DNA of 20,144 nucleotides. It comes from Fontibacterium sp038145245 (GTDB lineage Bacteria; Pseudomonadota; Alphaproteobacteria; Pelagibacterales; Pelagibacteraceae). The stretch lies in assembly GCA_038145245.1 (NCBI GenBank), contig JAYQPI010000013.1, positions 1 through 20,144 of the forward strand, given 5' to 3'. The notes beneath the pieces are model-generated. The model was not told the DNA's origin. It worked only from the letters and a program-made list of their open reading frames with translations, and made no database searches. The stretch's first letter is position 1. Each line of letters opens with the position of its first letter. This document shows, piece by piece, positions 1-7,829 of the stretch. The translations under genes and the position numbers were made by a program.

Positions 1-640
1 GATTTAAAAAATAAATATCTTTTTTTAATTTATTGGCTTTATTTGAGTATTTTGTATCGACTATAGGATGTTTGTTACTCAAATTATATTCAAAAGTATC
101 ATTCTTTTTCTTTAATAAAGAAATCTCTTTTAATACATAATTAAAATAATCCTGATCATCAGTCACAAATATTAACGTCGATTTAATTTTCATTTTTTTT
201 AAAATTTTTTCTAAAAATAAATAATTAAGTAATCTTCTTTTTTTTTGCCTATTTTTCATCCAAGGATCTGGAAATAAAACAAAAACTTTTGAAAAAAAAT
301 TATCTAAAAAATTATCTATAACTTTTTGCACTGGTGTATCCAAGATTGAAATATTATTTAAATTTAATTCTTTAGCCTTTTGAACAACATTAGCTACACC
401 ATTAATAAATGGATCAACTCCTATAAAATAATCTTTTGGATTGGTACTCGCTTGAAATAGTAAATTTTCACCTAAACCAAAGCCTATTTCTAAAACAAAA
501 TCTTTATTTTTAACTGATTTAATTTCTTCAAAATTTACTAAAAATTCTTTTTTATAATTTTCATAAAAAAACTTTTTGCTTTTAGATAATGCTCTTGATT
601 TTGATCTTCCAAAAAAAATTTTTTTCTTACCTTCGATCAA
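1..640 (-). CDS. trmB: tRNA (guanine-N7-)-methyltransferase, partial (3' end cut by window edge)
   Basis: TrmB uses SAM to make m7G46 in the variable loop of tRNAs, in the cytoplasm. 213 codons are visible and no stop is reached, so the last few residues lie outside the window. Seen: a basic N-terminus with FFGRSKSR, the SAM-binding motif LEIGFG (about 50-55), the family hallmark FPDPW followed by a basic KNRQKKRR stretch (about 123-136), and the C-terminal DTKYS (195-199). There is no in-frame ATG before the conserved region. The only sensible start is TTG at 640-638, one base after the metK stop, so the gene is translationally linked to metK, which makes its methyl donor. The metK-trmB order is common in alphaproteobacteria. 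The family call is firm; the start is inferred. Confidence 0.93.
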   Translation of the reverse strand, partial: MIEGKKKIFFGRSKSRALSKSKKFFYENYKKEFLVNFEEIKSVKNKDFVLEIGFGLGENLLFQASTNPKDYFIGVDPFINGVANVVQKAKELNLNNISILDTPVQKVIDNFLDNFFSKVFVLFPDPWMKNRQKKRRLLNYLFLEKILKKMKIKSTLIFVTDDQDYFNYVLKEISLLKKKNDTFEYNLSNKHPIVDTKYSNKANKLKKDIYFLN

Positions 641-641
641 T

Positions 642-1805
642 TTACACTTTTGATTGAAAATATTTAACTAAATCTGTTTTTTCCCAACTAAAAGAGCCGT
701 CGTTTTCTGGTTGTCTACCAAAATGTCCATACGCTGATGTTTTTTGATAAATCGGTTTATTAAGTTTTAATAATTGACGAATACCTCTTGGGCTTAAATT
801 AAAATTTTTAGAAATAATTTCTTCAATTTTTTTTGATTTATTATCTTCACCATCAAATAAATCGATATAAATTGAAAGAGGTTGAGAAACCCCAATTGCA
901 TAAGATAATTGAATTAAACATTTTTCTGAAACGCCCGCTGCTACAATATTTTTTGCCAAATATCTTGCAGCATAGGCTGCTGAACGGTCCACTTTAGTTG
1001 GATCTTTTCCAGAAAAAGCTCCACCTCCATGAGGTGCTGCACCACCGTAAGTATCAACAATAATTTTTCGACCTGTTAATCCTGAGTCTCCGTCAGGTCC
1101 ACCAATTACAAATCTACCCGTTGGATTAACATAAAAATGTTCCTCATCACACATCCAGCCTTTTGGAATAACTGACAAAACATAAGGACGAACAATCTCC
1201 TTAACTTTTTCTTGATCAACACTTTCATCATGTTGCGTTGAAACAACTATCGAGGAAATTCCTTTTGGTTTTCCATTTTCATAAACAACTGAGAATTGAC
1301 TTTTTGAGTCCGGTCTTAAAAATTTTTCTTTACCAGACTTTCTTGCTTCCGACATTAATTGCAAAACTTTATGAGAATAACTTATCGGTGCTGGCATAAG
1401 ATCTTTTGTCTCTGTGCATGCATAACCAAACATAATTCCTTGATCGCCAGCGCCCTCATCTTTATTACCCGACGAGTCAACGCCTACAGCTATGTCTTGC
1501 GATTGACTATGAAGATAATTAGTAAATTTTAAATTTTTCCAATGAAAACCTTCTTGCTCATAACCAATATCTTTAACTCTAGATCGAATTAATTTTTCAA
1601 TTTCATCACTCTCTATTTCTGGGCCTCTTACTTCTCCAGCAATTATAACCGTATTTGTGGTTACTAATGTTTCACAAGCAACTCTACTTTCAGGAAATTT
1701 TGATAAATATAAATCAAGTACTGAGTCGGATATAATGTCACAAATTTTGTCAGGATGTCCTTCTGATACTGACTCACTAGTAAATATATAATTTTGTTTA
1801 GCCAT
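642..1805 (-). CDS. metK: S-adenosylmethionine synthetase (methionine adenosyltransferase)
   Basis: Makes S-adenosylmethionine from ATP and methionine in the cytoplasm, releasing phosphate and diphosphate. The 387-residue length is normal for the family. Seen: the N-terminal FTSESVSEGHPDK (about 8-20) with the catalytic His17, the GAGDQGIMFGY signature (118-128), and the phosphate-binding GGGAFSGKDPTKVDRS segment in the C-terminal third. The ATG lies inside the end of lnt (8-base overlap), so the gene is probably cotranscribed and coupled with lnt, ybeY, phoH and miaB. This leaves no leader in which a SAM riboswitch could sit. It provides SAM for TrmB, just downstream, and for MiaB and RsmI in this window. 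Very secure call. Confidence 0.99.
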   Translation of the reverse strand: MAKQNYIFTSESVSEGHPDKICDIISDSVLDLYLSKFPESRVACETLVTTNTVIIAGEVRGPEIESDEIEKLIRSRVKDIGYEQEGFHWKNLKFTNYLHSQSQDIAVGVDSSGNKDEGAGDQGIMFGYACTETKDLMPAPISYSHKVLQLMSEARKSGKEKFLRPDSKSQFSVVYENGKPKGISSIVVSTQHDESVDQEKVKEIVRPYVLSVIPKGWMCDEEHFYVNPTGRFVIGGPDGDSGLTGRKIIVDTYGGAAPHGGGAFSGKDPTKVDRSAAYAARYLAKNIVAAGVSEKCLIQLSYAIGVSQPLSIYIDLFDGEDNKSKKIEEIISKNFNLSPRGIRQLLKLNKPIYQKTSAYGHFGRQPENDGSFSWEKTDLVKYFQSKV

Positions 1806-3336
1806 TCTTGTTTAGTTTTCTAAGAACAATAACGAATATAATACTTAGTAAGATTGTAAAATAATAAATATTATTTTCTAATAAAGAAAATAAGGTTTTT
1901 CCTTTTAAAAATGACAATTTTAAATCAATAAACCCTGATTTATTTAATTCTAAAAGGCTTATAATTTTTCCATTTGGAGAGATATAGGCAGACATACCTT
2001 TATTAGTTGATCTTACAACTGGAACACCTTGCTCCACTGCTCTAAAAATTGCTTGCGTTAAATGTTGATAGGGACCAATTGAATCCCCAAACCAACCATC
2101 TTCTGAAATATTTATTATAAAATTATAATCTTTAGAATCGCGTTTAAGATCTCCAGAATAAATTATTTCATAACAAAGCAAAGGCAGAAAAGTTAAATTG
2201 TTAAATATTTTAATCTCTTTTCTTTCTTTTCCTGAGGAAAACGAACTATATCCAAACGTAATTTTTTTTAATCCCCATTTCGTTAATAAATTTTCAAAAG
2301 GAATAAATTCTCCAAATGGAACAAGTTTGATTTTATTATAAACGCTGATAACTTCGGCATTATTATTTAATACAACTAAAGAATTATAAAAATTAATTTT
2401 ATTACCTAAAATACTTGGATTGGTTATACCAACTATAATCAAATGATTTTTAGAAAAATTTTTATTAAAGTATTCTTTATATTTATATAAATCTTTAGGA
2501 TTAGTTTGTTGGATCATCCCTTCAGGCCAAATAATTAAAGTTTTTTCCTTCTTATTAGCGTTACTAAGATTTAGTAGAGAAGTTATGTTTTTTTTCTCAT
2601 TTTCTATCCCCCAAGTTTTTACAATATCAATATTGGGTTGAACTATTTTTACTTTAACCTCCTCATGATGATTAAACTCTGAATTTTTTATAATAATTTT
2701 TCCAAATAAATAATTTGAAATTAAAATAATAAATAAAAAACAAGAATTAATTAATATTTTCTTAAACTGAACAGGCCATAAAGAATTAAAATAAATTGAA
2801 AAAGTAAAAATGCTAAAAAAGTTAAAGGTATATGTGCCAATTAATTTTAAAATTTGAATGCTCTCAAGTGAAAAACTCCATGAATAAGATATTAGATTCC
2901 AAGAAAATCCAGTGAATAATATTCCACGCAAATACTCAAATACCGATAATGAAATAGAAAATATTAATAAAAAAACATAATCTCTTTTTATAAATGAAAA
3001 AATTGCAAGCACTGCAAAACCGTAAAAAACAGCAAGTAAAATAGGCAAACCTAATATGGCAACCGGAATTAAAAAAGTTAGCTGTTTATCAAAAGTTAAT
3101 GAGTGCGATACCCAATAAAGACTACTTGCAAAATATCCGTAACCAAAAGCAAAACCTAAAAAAAAGAAGTTAGATAATTTTAATTTTTTTTCTTTAAAAA
3201 AAATTATCGAATACAAAAATAAAGAGTAGGTAATAAAATTTATAAAAATAAAATTATAAGGGGGTAAAGAGAAACTAGATAAAGAACCTAATAATAATAA
3301 AAAAATATAAATAAAAAAAATATTTTTTTTTAACAT
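1798..3336 (-). CDS. lnt: Apolipoprotein N-acyltransferase
   Basis: Inner-membrane enzyme that adds the third acyl chain to the N-terminal cysteine of lipoproteins, the last step of lipoprotein maturation. 512 residues, typical. The N-terminal half (about 5-215) is a set of hydrophobic membrane segments. The periplasmic carbon-nitrogen hydrolase domain spans about 225-480, followed by a last membrane helix (about 484-505) and a basic tail. The Glu-Lys-Cys triad is visible: Glu272 in IIWPEG, Lys335 in YNKIKLVPFGE and Cys388 in LLCYE. It starts 8 bases after the ybeY stop and overlaps metK by 8 bases. In many alphaproteobacteria a corC/tlyC-type gene precedes lnt and a small helix-turn-helix gene follows it; neither is present here. 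Its substrates would include the BON lipoprotein at 14947-15534. Confidence 0.97.
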   Translation of the reverse strand: MLKKNIFFIYIFLLLLGSLSSFSLPPYNFIFINFITYSLFLYSIIFFKEKKLKLSNFFFLGFAFGYGYFASSLYWVSHSLTFDKQLTFLIPVAILGLPILLAVFYGFAVLAIFSFIKRDYVFLLIFSISLSVFEYLRGILFTGFSWNLISYSWSFSLESIQILKLIGTYTFNFFSIFTFSIYFNSLWPVQFKKILINSCFLFIILISNYLFGKIIIKNSEFNHHEEVKVKIVQPNIDIVKTWGIENEKKNITSLLNLSNANKKEKTLIIWPEGMIQQTNPKDLYKYKEYFNKNFSKNHLIIVGITNPSILGNKINFYNSLVVLNNNAEVISVYNKIKLVPFGEFIPFENLLTKWGLKKITFGYSSFSSGKERKEIKIFNNLTFLPLLCYEIIYSGDLKRDSKDYNFIINISEDGWFGDSIGPYQHLTQAIFRAVEQGVPVVRSTNKGMSAYISPNGKIISLLELNKSGFIDLKLSFLKGKTLFSLLENNIYYFTILLSIIFVIVLRKLNKNG

Positions 3337-3344
3337 CTTGAGTT

Positions 3345-3812
3345 TTAAATATTTCTAAGAATTCTTTGCTCTAATAGATTCATTTTCTTATATTTTTTAA
3401 GTGAATCATGCTCATAGCCAATCAGATGCAAAACCCCATGAACTAACATTTTTTTTAAATAATTATCAAAACTTATATTCTGTTTTTTAATTATCATTTC
3501 AATATATTGATAACTTAAGGCAATATCTCCAAGATAAACTTTCCTCTTTGATTTAAGAGGTCTCTTAAAAAAATTTTTCTCCTCAGCAGGAAATGATAAA
3601 ACATCTGTATCTTTATTAATTTTTCTAAATCTTTTATTAAGTTTCTTCATATTTTTTGTATCCGTTAGAAGAATAGATATCTCAAAGGTAATTGCTTGAG
3701 ATAAAAATATAAATGATAAGATTTTTTTAATACTTTTGTTAAGAAACGAATTAATTTTAGGATATCTAGATTTCCAATTCTTATGATCAATAACTAAATT
3801 AACTTTTACCAT
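3345..3812 (-). CDS. ybeY: Endoribonuclease YbeY (rRNA maturation factor)
   Basis: Single-domain metalloprotein known for 16S rRNA 3'-end maturation and ribosome quality control. Read from the ATG at 3812 it has 155 residues. The zinc-binding signature HGVLHLIGYEHD is complete (His125, His129, His135), and the conserved NKDTDVLSFP and LGDIALSY motifs are present. The frame stays open to an earlier ATG pair at 3839, which would add nine lysine-rich residues and overlap phoH by 41 bases. The ATG at 3812 (MVKVNLVIDH) is preferred because it matches where family members begin and gives a 14-base overlap. phoH (ybeZ) just upstream is the usual partner. The family is certain; the start is less so. 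Confidence 0.95.
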   Translation of the reverse strand: MVKVNLVIDHKNWKSRYPKINSFLNKSIKKILSFIFLSQAITFEISILLTDTKNMKKLNKRFRKINKDTDVLSFPAEEKNFFKRPLKSKRKVYLGDIALSYQYIEMIIKKQNISFDNYLKKMLVHGVLHLIGYEHDSLKKYKKMNLLEQRILRNI

Positions 3813-4824
3813 TTGGCTCTTTTTTTTTATAATCATCATAAGCCTTAACGATTTTAGAAACCAAAGGATGTCTCATAACATCATTATGATCAAAGTTTAT
3901 TGTTTTAATCTCTTTAATATCTTTAAGAATTTTCGTAGTTTCATATAGTCCGGACTCTTTTGATTTTGCCAAATCAACTTGAGATGGATCTCCATTAATC
4001 ACCATTGTTGAATTATTGCCAAGTCTAGTTAAAAACATTTTAATTTGAGTAAACGTTGCATTTTGCGCTTCATCTAATATGACAAATGAGTCTTTAAGTG
4101 TTCTTCCTCGCATAAATGCAAGAGGAGCAATTTCTATTACTCCCTCTTCTATTTTTCTTTGAATCTTCTCGTAGCCTAATAATTCATAAAGAGAATCATA
4201 AAGTGGAATAAGATAAGGATCAATTTTATCCTTCATATCACCTGGTAAAAAACCTAAATTTTCTCCAGCTTCTACTGCGGGTCTTGATAATATTATTTTT
4301 TTTACTTTATCTTCTAATAAAAATGTAACTGCTACTGCAACGGCCAAAAATGTTTTTCCAGTTCCGGCAGGCCCTAACGCCATTACAATTCTATGATTTT
4401 TTAAAGCATCAACGTAAATCTTTTGTTTTTCTGATCTTGGTAAAATAATTTTTTTTGATGTTTTAATTGCATCATTATCACTATAAATTGAATTAGGATT
4501 TGCTTCGACTCTATTCATTTTAGTTACATCAAAAATAGTCTTTATATCTTCTTTCTCAATACTATTAGTGTTTACAAATTTTGCTATGAGATTGTCCATA
4601 ATTTGAACAACTGACTGTCTGTTATTTAGATCTCCACGCACGATCATTAGATTTCCTCTTAAATTTATTTTCGTACTAGTAATATTTTCTATTTCTTTAA
4701 GATTAGAATCAAACTCACCAATAATTTTGCTTAAAACTAAATTATTTTTTATATAAAAACTTAGATAGTCATTATTTTTTTCAATAATTTCTATTTGTGA
4801 ACTTGAAACTTTAGATATATTCAT
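3799..4824 (-). CDS. phoH: PhoH-like ATPase (YbeZ)
   Basis: Cytoplasmic P-loop ATPase of the PhoH/YbeZ family, thought to act with YbeY in RNA processing. The exact reaction is not established. 341 residues, typical. Seen: an N-terminal KH-like region (about 20-100) containing NLRGNLMIVRG, the Walker A motif GPAGTGKT (151-158), RPAVEAGENLGFLPGD (181-196) and the Walker B motif FVILDEAQ (247-254), followed by NGDPSQVDL. Its ATG shares one base with the miaB stop (TAATG on the coding strand) and its end overlaps ybeY, so translation of the three genes is probably coupled. Confidence 0.96.
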   Translation of the reverse strand: MNISKVSSSQIEIIEKNNDYLSFYIKNNLVLSKIIGEFDSNLKEIENITSTKINLRGNLMIVRGDLNNRQSVVQIMDNLIAKFVNTNSIEKEDIKTIFDVTKMNRVEANPNSIYSDNDAIKTSKKIILPRSEKQKIYVDALKNHRIVMALGPAGTGKTFLAVAVAVTFLLEDKVKKIILSRPAVEAGENLGFLPGDMKDKIDPYLIPLYDSLYELLGYEKIQRKIEEGVIEIAPLAFMRGRTLKDSFVILDEAQNATFTQIKMFLTRLGNNSTMVINGDPSQVDLAKSKESGLYETTKILKDIKEIKTINFDHNDVMRHPLVSKIVKAYDDYKKKEPNGKS

Positions 4825-6161
4825 TAAACAAGCGCTTCTTCTTTTTGCAAGATACCAAAAAGATTTTTACTATTGTAGGAAGTAATTTCAATATTAACTA
4901 AATCTCCTGGGTTACAATTTTCAGAATTAAAAAAAATAGAATGCATAAACTTACTTCGACCAAAAAATTGACTAGGCGTTTTAGTTTTATTTTCAATTAA
5001 TATTTCAACTTTCTTTCCAATTAATTCTTTACTATTTTTAAGTTGAATATCAGTTAATAAAGTCTGCAACCTTAACAGCCGATCTTTACATATATCTAAT
5101 GATATTTGATCTCGATCAACCGCTGGGGTACCTGGTCTTTGACTATAAATAAATGAATAAGAGTTTATAAAATTTACTCTATTAATAATATCAAGTGTAT
5201 CTTGAAAATCCTCTTCATCCTCGCCTGGAAAACCAATTATAAAGTCGCTAGAAAATTTCATTTCTGAATTTACTTCTTTAAATTTAGCAATTAAATCCAA
5301 ATAATATTCTCTTGTGTGTTTTCTATTCATTAATTTTAAAATTTTATTCGATCCTGATTGAATAGGCAGATGTAATTGGGGCATTAATTTTTTTTGATAT
5401 TTAAAAGCCTCTATCAATTCTTGATCCATGTCATTTGGATGAGAAGTAGTAAAACGTATTCGACAAATTGAACTAATTTTAGCGATTTCATCTATAAGTT
5501 TTGCTAAGTTATAAGTTTTATTTCCGTCAACAAATTTATAAGCACTAACATTTTGTCCAAGCAAAACAATTTCTCTAACTCCGTTATCTGATAATTTTTT
5601 TGCTTCATTAATAATGCTGCTAATTGATCTAGAAAATTCAGCCCCTCTTGTATAAGGTACCACACAAAAAGAACAAAATTTATCGCAGCCTTCTTGGATT
5701 GTTAAAAATTCAGAAGTTTTAGATTTTCTTGAAGATTTTAAATTATCTAAGGTATCAAATTTTTCTATTAATTCGAAATTAATGTCAGAAAAATTTTTTT
5801 TTCTTTCTTCAAAATTTTTGATTTGTTCTGGCAATCGGTGGTAAGATTGTGGCCCAACAACAATATCAACATAGTTAGTTCTTTTAAAAATCTCTTCACC
5901 TTGAGCCTGAGCTATACATCCTGCTAATACAAAAATGGGTTTTTTTTTAAATCTATTTAGCTTTTTAATTTTACCAATATCAGAATAAACTTTTTCCGTT
6001 GCTTTTTCTCTAATGTGACAAGTATTAAATATAATACAATCTGCATCTGCTAAAGTTTCAGATCTTGTAAAATTAACAGACTGCATTAAGTCAGATATTT
6101 TATCAGAATCGTACTCATTCATCTGACAACCAAAAGTCTTTATATAAAATTTTTTTAACAA
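4824..6161 (-). CDS. miaB: tRNA-2-methylthio-N6-dimethylallyladenosine synthase
   Basis: Radical-SAM methylthiotransferase that converts i6A37 to ms2i6A37 in tRNAs reading UNN codons. 445 residues, typical. Seen: the N-terminal UPF0004 domain with three cluster cysteines (Cys12 in KTFGCQMNEYDSD, Cys48, Cys82), the radical-SAM motif CDKFCSFC (Cys159, Cys163, Cys166) and a C-terminal TRAM-like region (about 375-440). The start is TTG at 6161-6159. A TAA codon lies immediately upstream in frame, and the first in-frame ATG falls inside the GCQMNEY motif, so TTG is forced. The 68-base spacer upstream holds a possible terminator for tsaB. miaB may therefore begin its own transcript with phoH, ybeY, lnt, metK and trmB, although I could not identify a clear promoter there. 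Confidence 0.97.
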   Translation of the reverse strand: MLKKFYIKTFGCQMNEYDSDKISDLMQSVNFTRSETLADADCIIFNTCHIREKATEKVYSDIGKIKKLNRFKKKPIFVLAGCIAQAQGEEIFKRTNYVDIVVGPQSYHRLPEQIKNFEERKKNFSDINFELIEKFDTLDNLKSSRKSKTSEFLTIQEGCDKFCSFCVVPYTRGAEFSRSISSIINEAKKLSDNGVREIVLLGQNVSAYKFVDGNKTYNLAKLIDEIAKISSICRIRFTTSHPNDMDQELIEAFKYQKKLMPQLHLPIQSGSNKILKLMNRKHTREYYLDLIAKFKEVNSEMKFSSDFIIGFPGEDEEDFQDTLDIINRVNFINSYSFIYSQRPGTPAVDRDQISLDICKDRLLRLQTLLTDIQLKNSKELIGKKVEILIENKTKTPSQFFGRSKFMHSIFFNSENCNPGDLVNIEITSYNSKNLFGILQKEEALV

Positions 6162-6196
6162 TTATTTTAATCTCAAAATATTAGACGCAATGAAGG

Positions 6197-6231
6197 TATA
6201 AAAAAAAACAAATAAATGAAATATATTTGTT
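6197..6231 (-). terminator. Weak AT-rich intrinsic terminator candidate after tsaB
   Basis: Read leftward, an 8-bp inverted repeat (AACAAATA, 6231-6224, with TATTTGTT, 6214-6207) encloses a 9-base loop and runs straight into a tract of about nine T. It begins inside the tsaB stop codon. Only one G-C pair is present, so the hairpin is weak, but hairpin plus T-tract is the expected geometry and this is one of very few spacers in the leftward run. Inferred; it could also be chance in such AT-rich DNA. Confidence 0.4.
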
Positions 6232-6778
6232 ATATATTGTCGTAAATAGGGAATAATTTGCTATCAATAAAAAGTTTATTATCCAAAATATATTGAAGAT
6301 TCTTAGAAGTATATTTGGGCAATTTAGAATATTTCACTACTTTATCGCTTATATTATCTAAAGTTTTTTGAGCAGTAAATTTTGAATAATAGTCATGACA
6401 ATTTTTTAGGTCTTTTATGTAGAATCTATTATTTATTTCTAAAGCAACTTTTTCATAATCTTGATTATCAATTGTAGTTTTTAAAATCTGAAAATTATTA
6501 AATCCAAGTAATTTAATTTTTTTAACTAAAGCAATACTTTTAATTGAAGATAAAATATTTCTAAGACCAACAAATCCACCAGGTCCTAAATTAATCATAA
6601 AAAAATCTAAATTTTCTATTTTTAAATTATTCTCTTTAAAGAAATCTAAGAGAATATTTATAAAATTTTCACTATTTAAGAATTTATCCTTTACTAAAGT
6701 AAAGTCAGAATTGTTTTCCTTTACAATTAGTATTAAACATCCAAGAGTAAAATCGATTGAACAAAAACGAAAATTCAT
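6230..6778 (-). CDS. tsaB: tRNA threonylcarbamoyladenosine biosynthesis protein TsaB (divergent)
   Basis: TsaB is the non-catalytic partner of TsaD in making t6A37 on ANN-decoding tRNAs. This 182-residue protein is recognised from LGPGGFVGLR (64-73), which corresponds to the usual GPGSFTGLR, from the N-terminal FRFCSIDFTLGCLILIV that aligns with the family's first ASKHA strand pair, and from the position upstream of miaB. It is diverged and somewhat short: the usual IDTS is IDFT and the loop Ser/Thr residues are replaced. The ATG at 6778-6776 overlaps by two bases the ATG of the rightward deacetylase gene, so any promoter must lie inside that gene. In many alphaproteobacteria rimI and a fur-family gene sit between tsaB and miaB; here the spacer is only 68 bases. 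The family call is good but not certain. Confidence 0.82.
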   Translation of the reverse strand: MNFRFCSIDFTLGCLILIVKENNSDFTLVKDKFLNSENFINILLDFFKENNLKIENLDFFMINLGPGGFVGLRNILSSIKSIALVKKIKLLGFNNFQILKTTIDNQDYEKVALEINNRFYIKDLKNCHDYYSKFTAQKTLDNISDKVVKYSKLPKYTSKNLQYILDNKLFIDSKLFPIYDNI

Positions 6779-7829
6779 GATTTCATTTATAAAAAGAATT
6801 ATTTTAATTATTTTTTTAATAATTGCTAATCATTCTGCAGTTAATTCTCAAGAATATCAGAATGAAAAAGGCATTATTGGATTAATGTATCATCGTTTTG
6901 AAGAAAATAAATATCCTTCAACTAATGTCAGGCTTAAAGAATTTAACTTGCAACTAGAAATTATTAATCAAAACAATATTGAATTTATTTCAATTGATGA
7001 ATTAAAAAAAATTCTTATTGAAAATAAAAATTATGATTCTAAAAAAGTTCTAATTACTATTGATGATGCCTATAGATCATTTTATGATAATGGGTGGAAG
7101 ATATTAAAAGACAAAAAAATTCCATTTATCCTTTTTCTTAATACAAGAGAAGTGAACGCCAATAACCCTAATTATATGACTTGGGATCAGATAAGAGAAA
7201 TACATAACTCTAAAATTGGAACTATTGGTGGGCATAGTTTTTCTCATGAATATTTAATTAATAAATCTGAAATTGAAATAAGAGAGGACTTAGATAAATC
7301 TCATAAAGATTTTTCAAGAGAATTATCTTTTAGACCAAAATATTTTTCATATCCATTTGGTGAGTACAGTTCTGCCTTTAAAAAAATTGTAAAGGAATTC
7401 AATTACGAGCTAGCTTTTGGACAGCATTCTGGCGTCATTGATAGATCAAAAGATTTATTAGAACTTCCTCGTTACCCTGTAAATGAAAACTATGGAAAAG
7501 CAGAAAGATTTTTAACATTATTAAATACTAAGCCTTTTCCTTTTAAGTCTTTTAAACCAGAAAATAAATTTATTAGTAAATCAGAGAATCCTCCAAAAAT
7601 TGAAATAGAATTTTTTAAAGAGATTGCTAATTTAGAAAAAATAAATTGCTTTGCTAATGATGGTGGCGAGTGGAAAAAAAAGAAAATAACATTCATTGAA
7701 AAAAATTGGATAAGAATTAATTTAGATAAAAAATTTAAAGAAAGAACTGGAAGAATTAACTGTTCCTTATTAGATAAAGATAACCAATTTAGATGGTTTG
7801 GATTTCAATTTGTAATAAATGGTAATTAG
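6777..7829 (+). CDS. Exported polysaccharide deacetylase (CE4/NodB family) with extra C-terminal domain
   Basis: Predicted Sec-exported carbohydrate esterase that removes N-acetyl groups from an envelope or extracellular polysaccharide; the substrate is unknown. 350 residues from ATG 6777. Residues 1-24 form a signal peptide (KR, a hydrophobic stretch, likely cleavage after AVNS). The NodB fold shows GLMYHR (35-40), as in PgaB-like members, TIDDAY (94-99) with the metal/base Asp pair 96-97, HSFSH (153-157) with metal ligands His153 and His157, and YPFG (192-195). Residues from about 265 to 350 form a further, probably beta-rich region with two cysteines (291, 329) that I cannot assign. An in-frame ATG at 6711 would add 22 residues and spoil the signal peptide, so 6777 is preferred. 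The start interlocks with tsaB and the stop with the Bax-like gene. It is the only rightward gene between 1 and 12682. Confidence 0.88.
   Translation: MISFIKRIILIIFLIIANHSAVNSQEYQNEKGIIGLMYHRFEENKYPSTNVRLKEFNLQLEIINQNNIEFISIDELKKILIENKNYDSKKVLITIDDAYRSFYDNGWKILKDKKIPFILFLNTREVNANNPNYMTWDQIREIHNSKIGTIGGHSFSHEYLINKSEIEIREDLDKSHKDFSRELSFRPKYFSYPFGEYSSAFKKIVKEFNYELAFGQHSGVIDRSKDLLELPRYPVNENYGKAERFLTLLNTKPFPFKSFKPENKFISKSENPPKIEIEFFKEIANLEKINCFANDGGEWKKKKITFIEKNWIRINLDKKFKERTGRINCSLLDKDNQFRWFGFQFVINGN

Noticed and set aside
1798..1900. SAM riboswitch upstream of metK
   Set aside because: metK starts inside the end of lnt, so there is no untranslated leader, and no conserved SAM-aptamer pattern was seen.
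6711..6776. Longer start for the deacetylase at 6711
   Set aside because: It adds 22 polar and basic residues before a well-formed signal peptide and overlaps tsaB far more. The 6777 start is a better fit.
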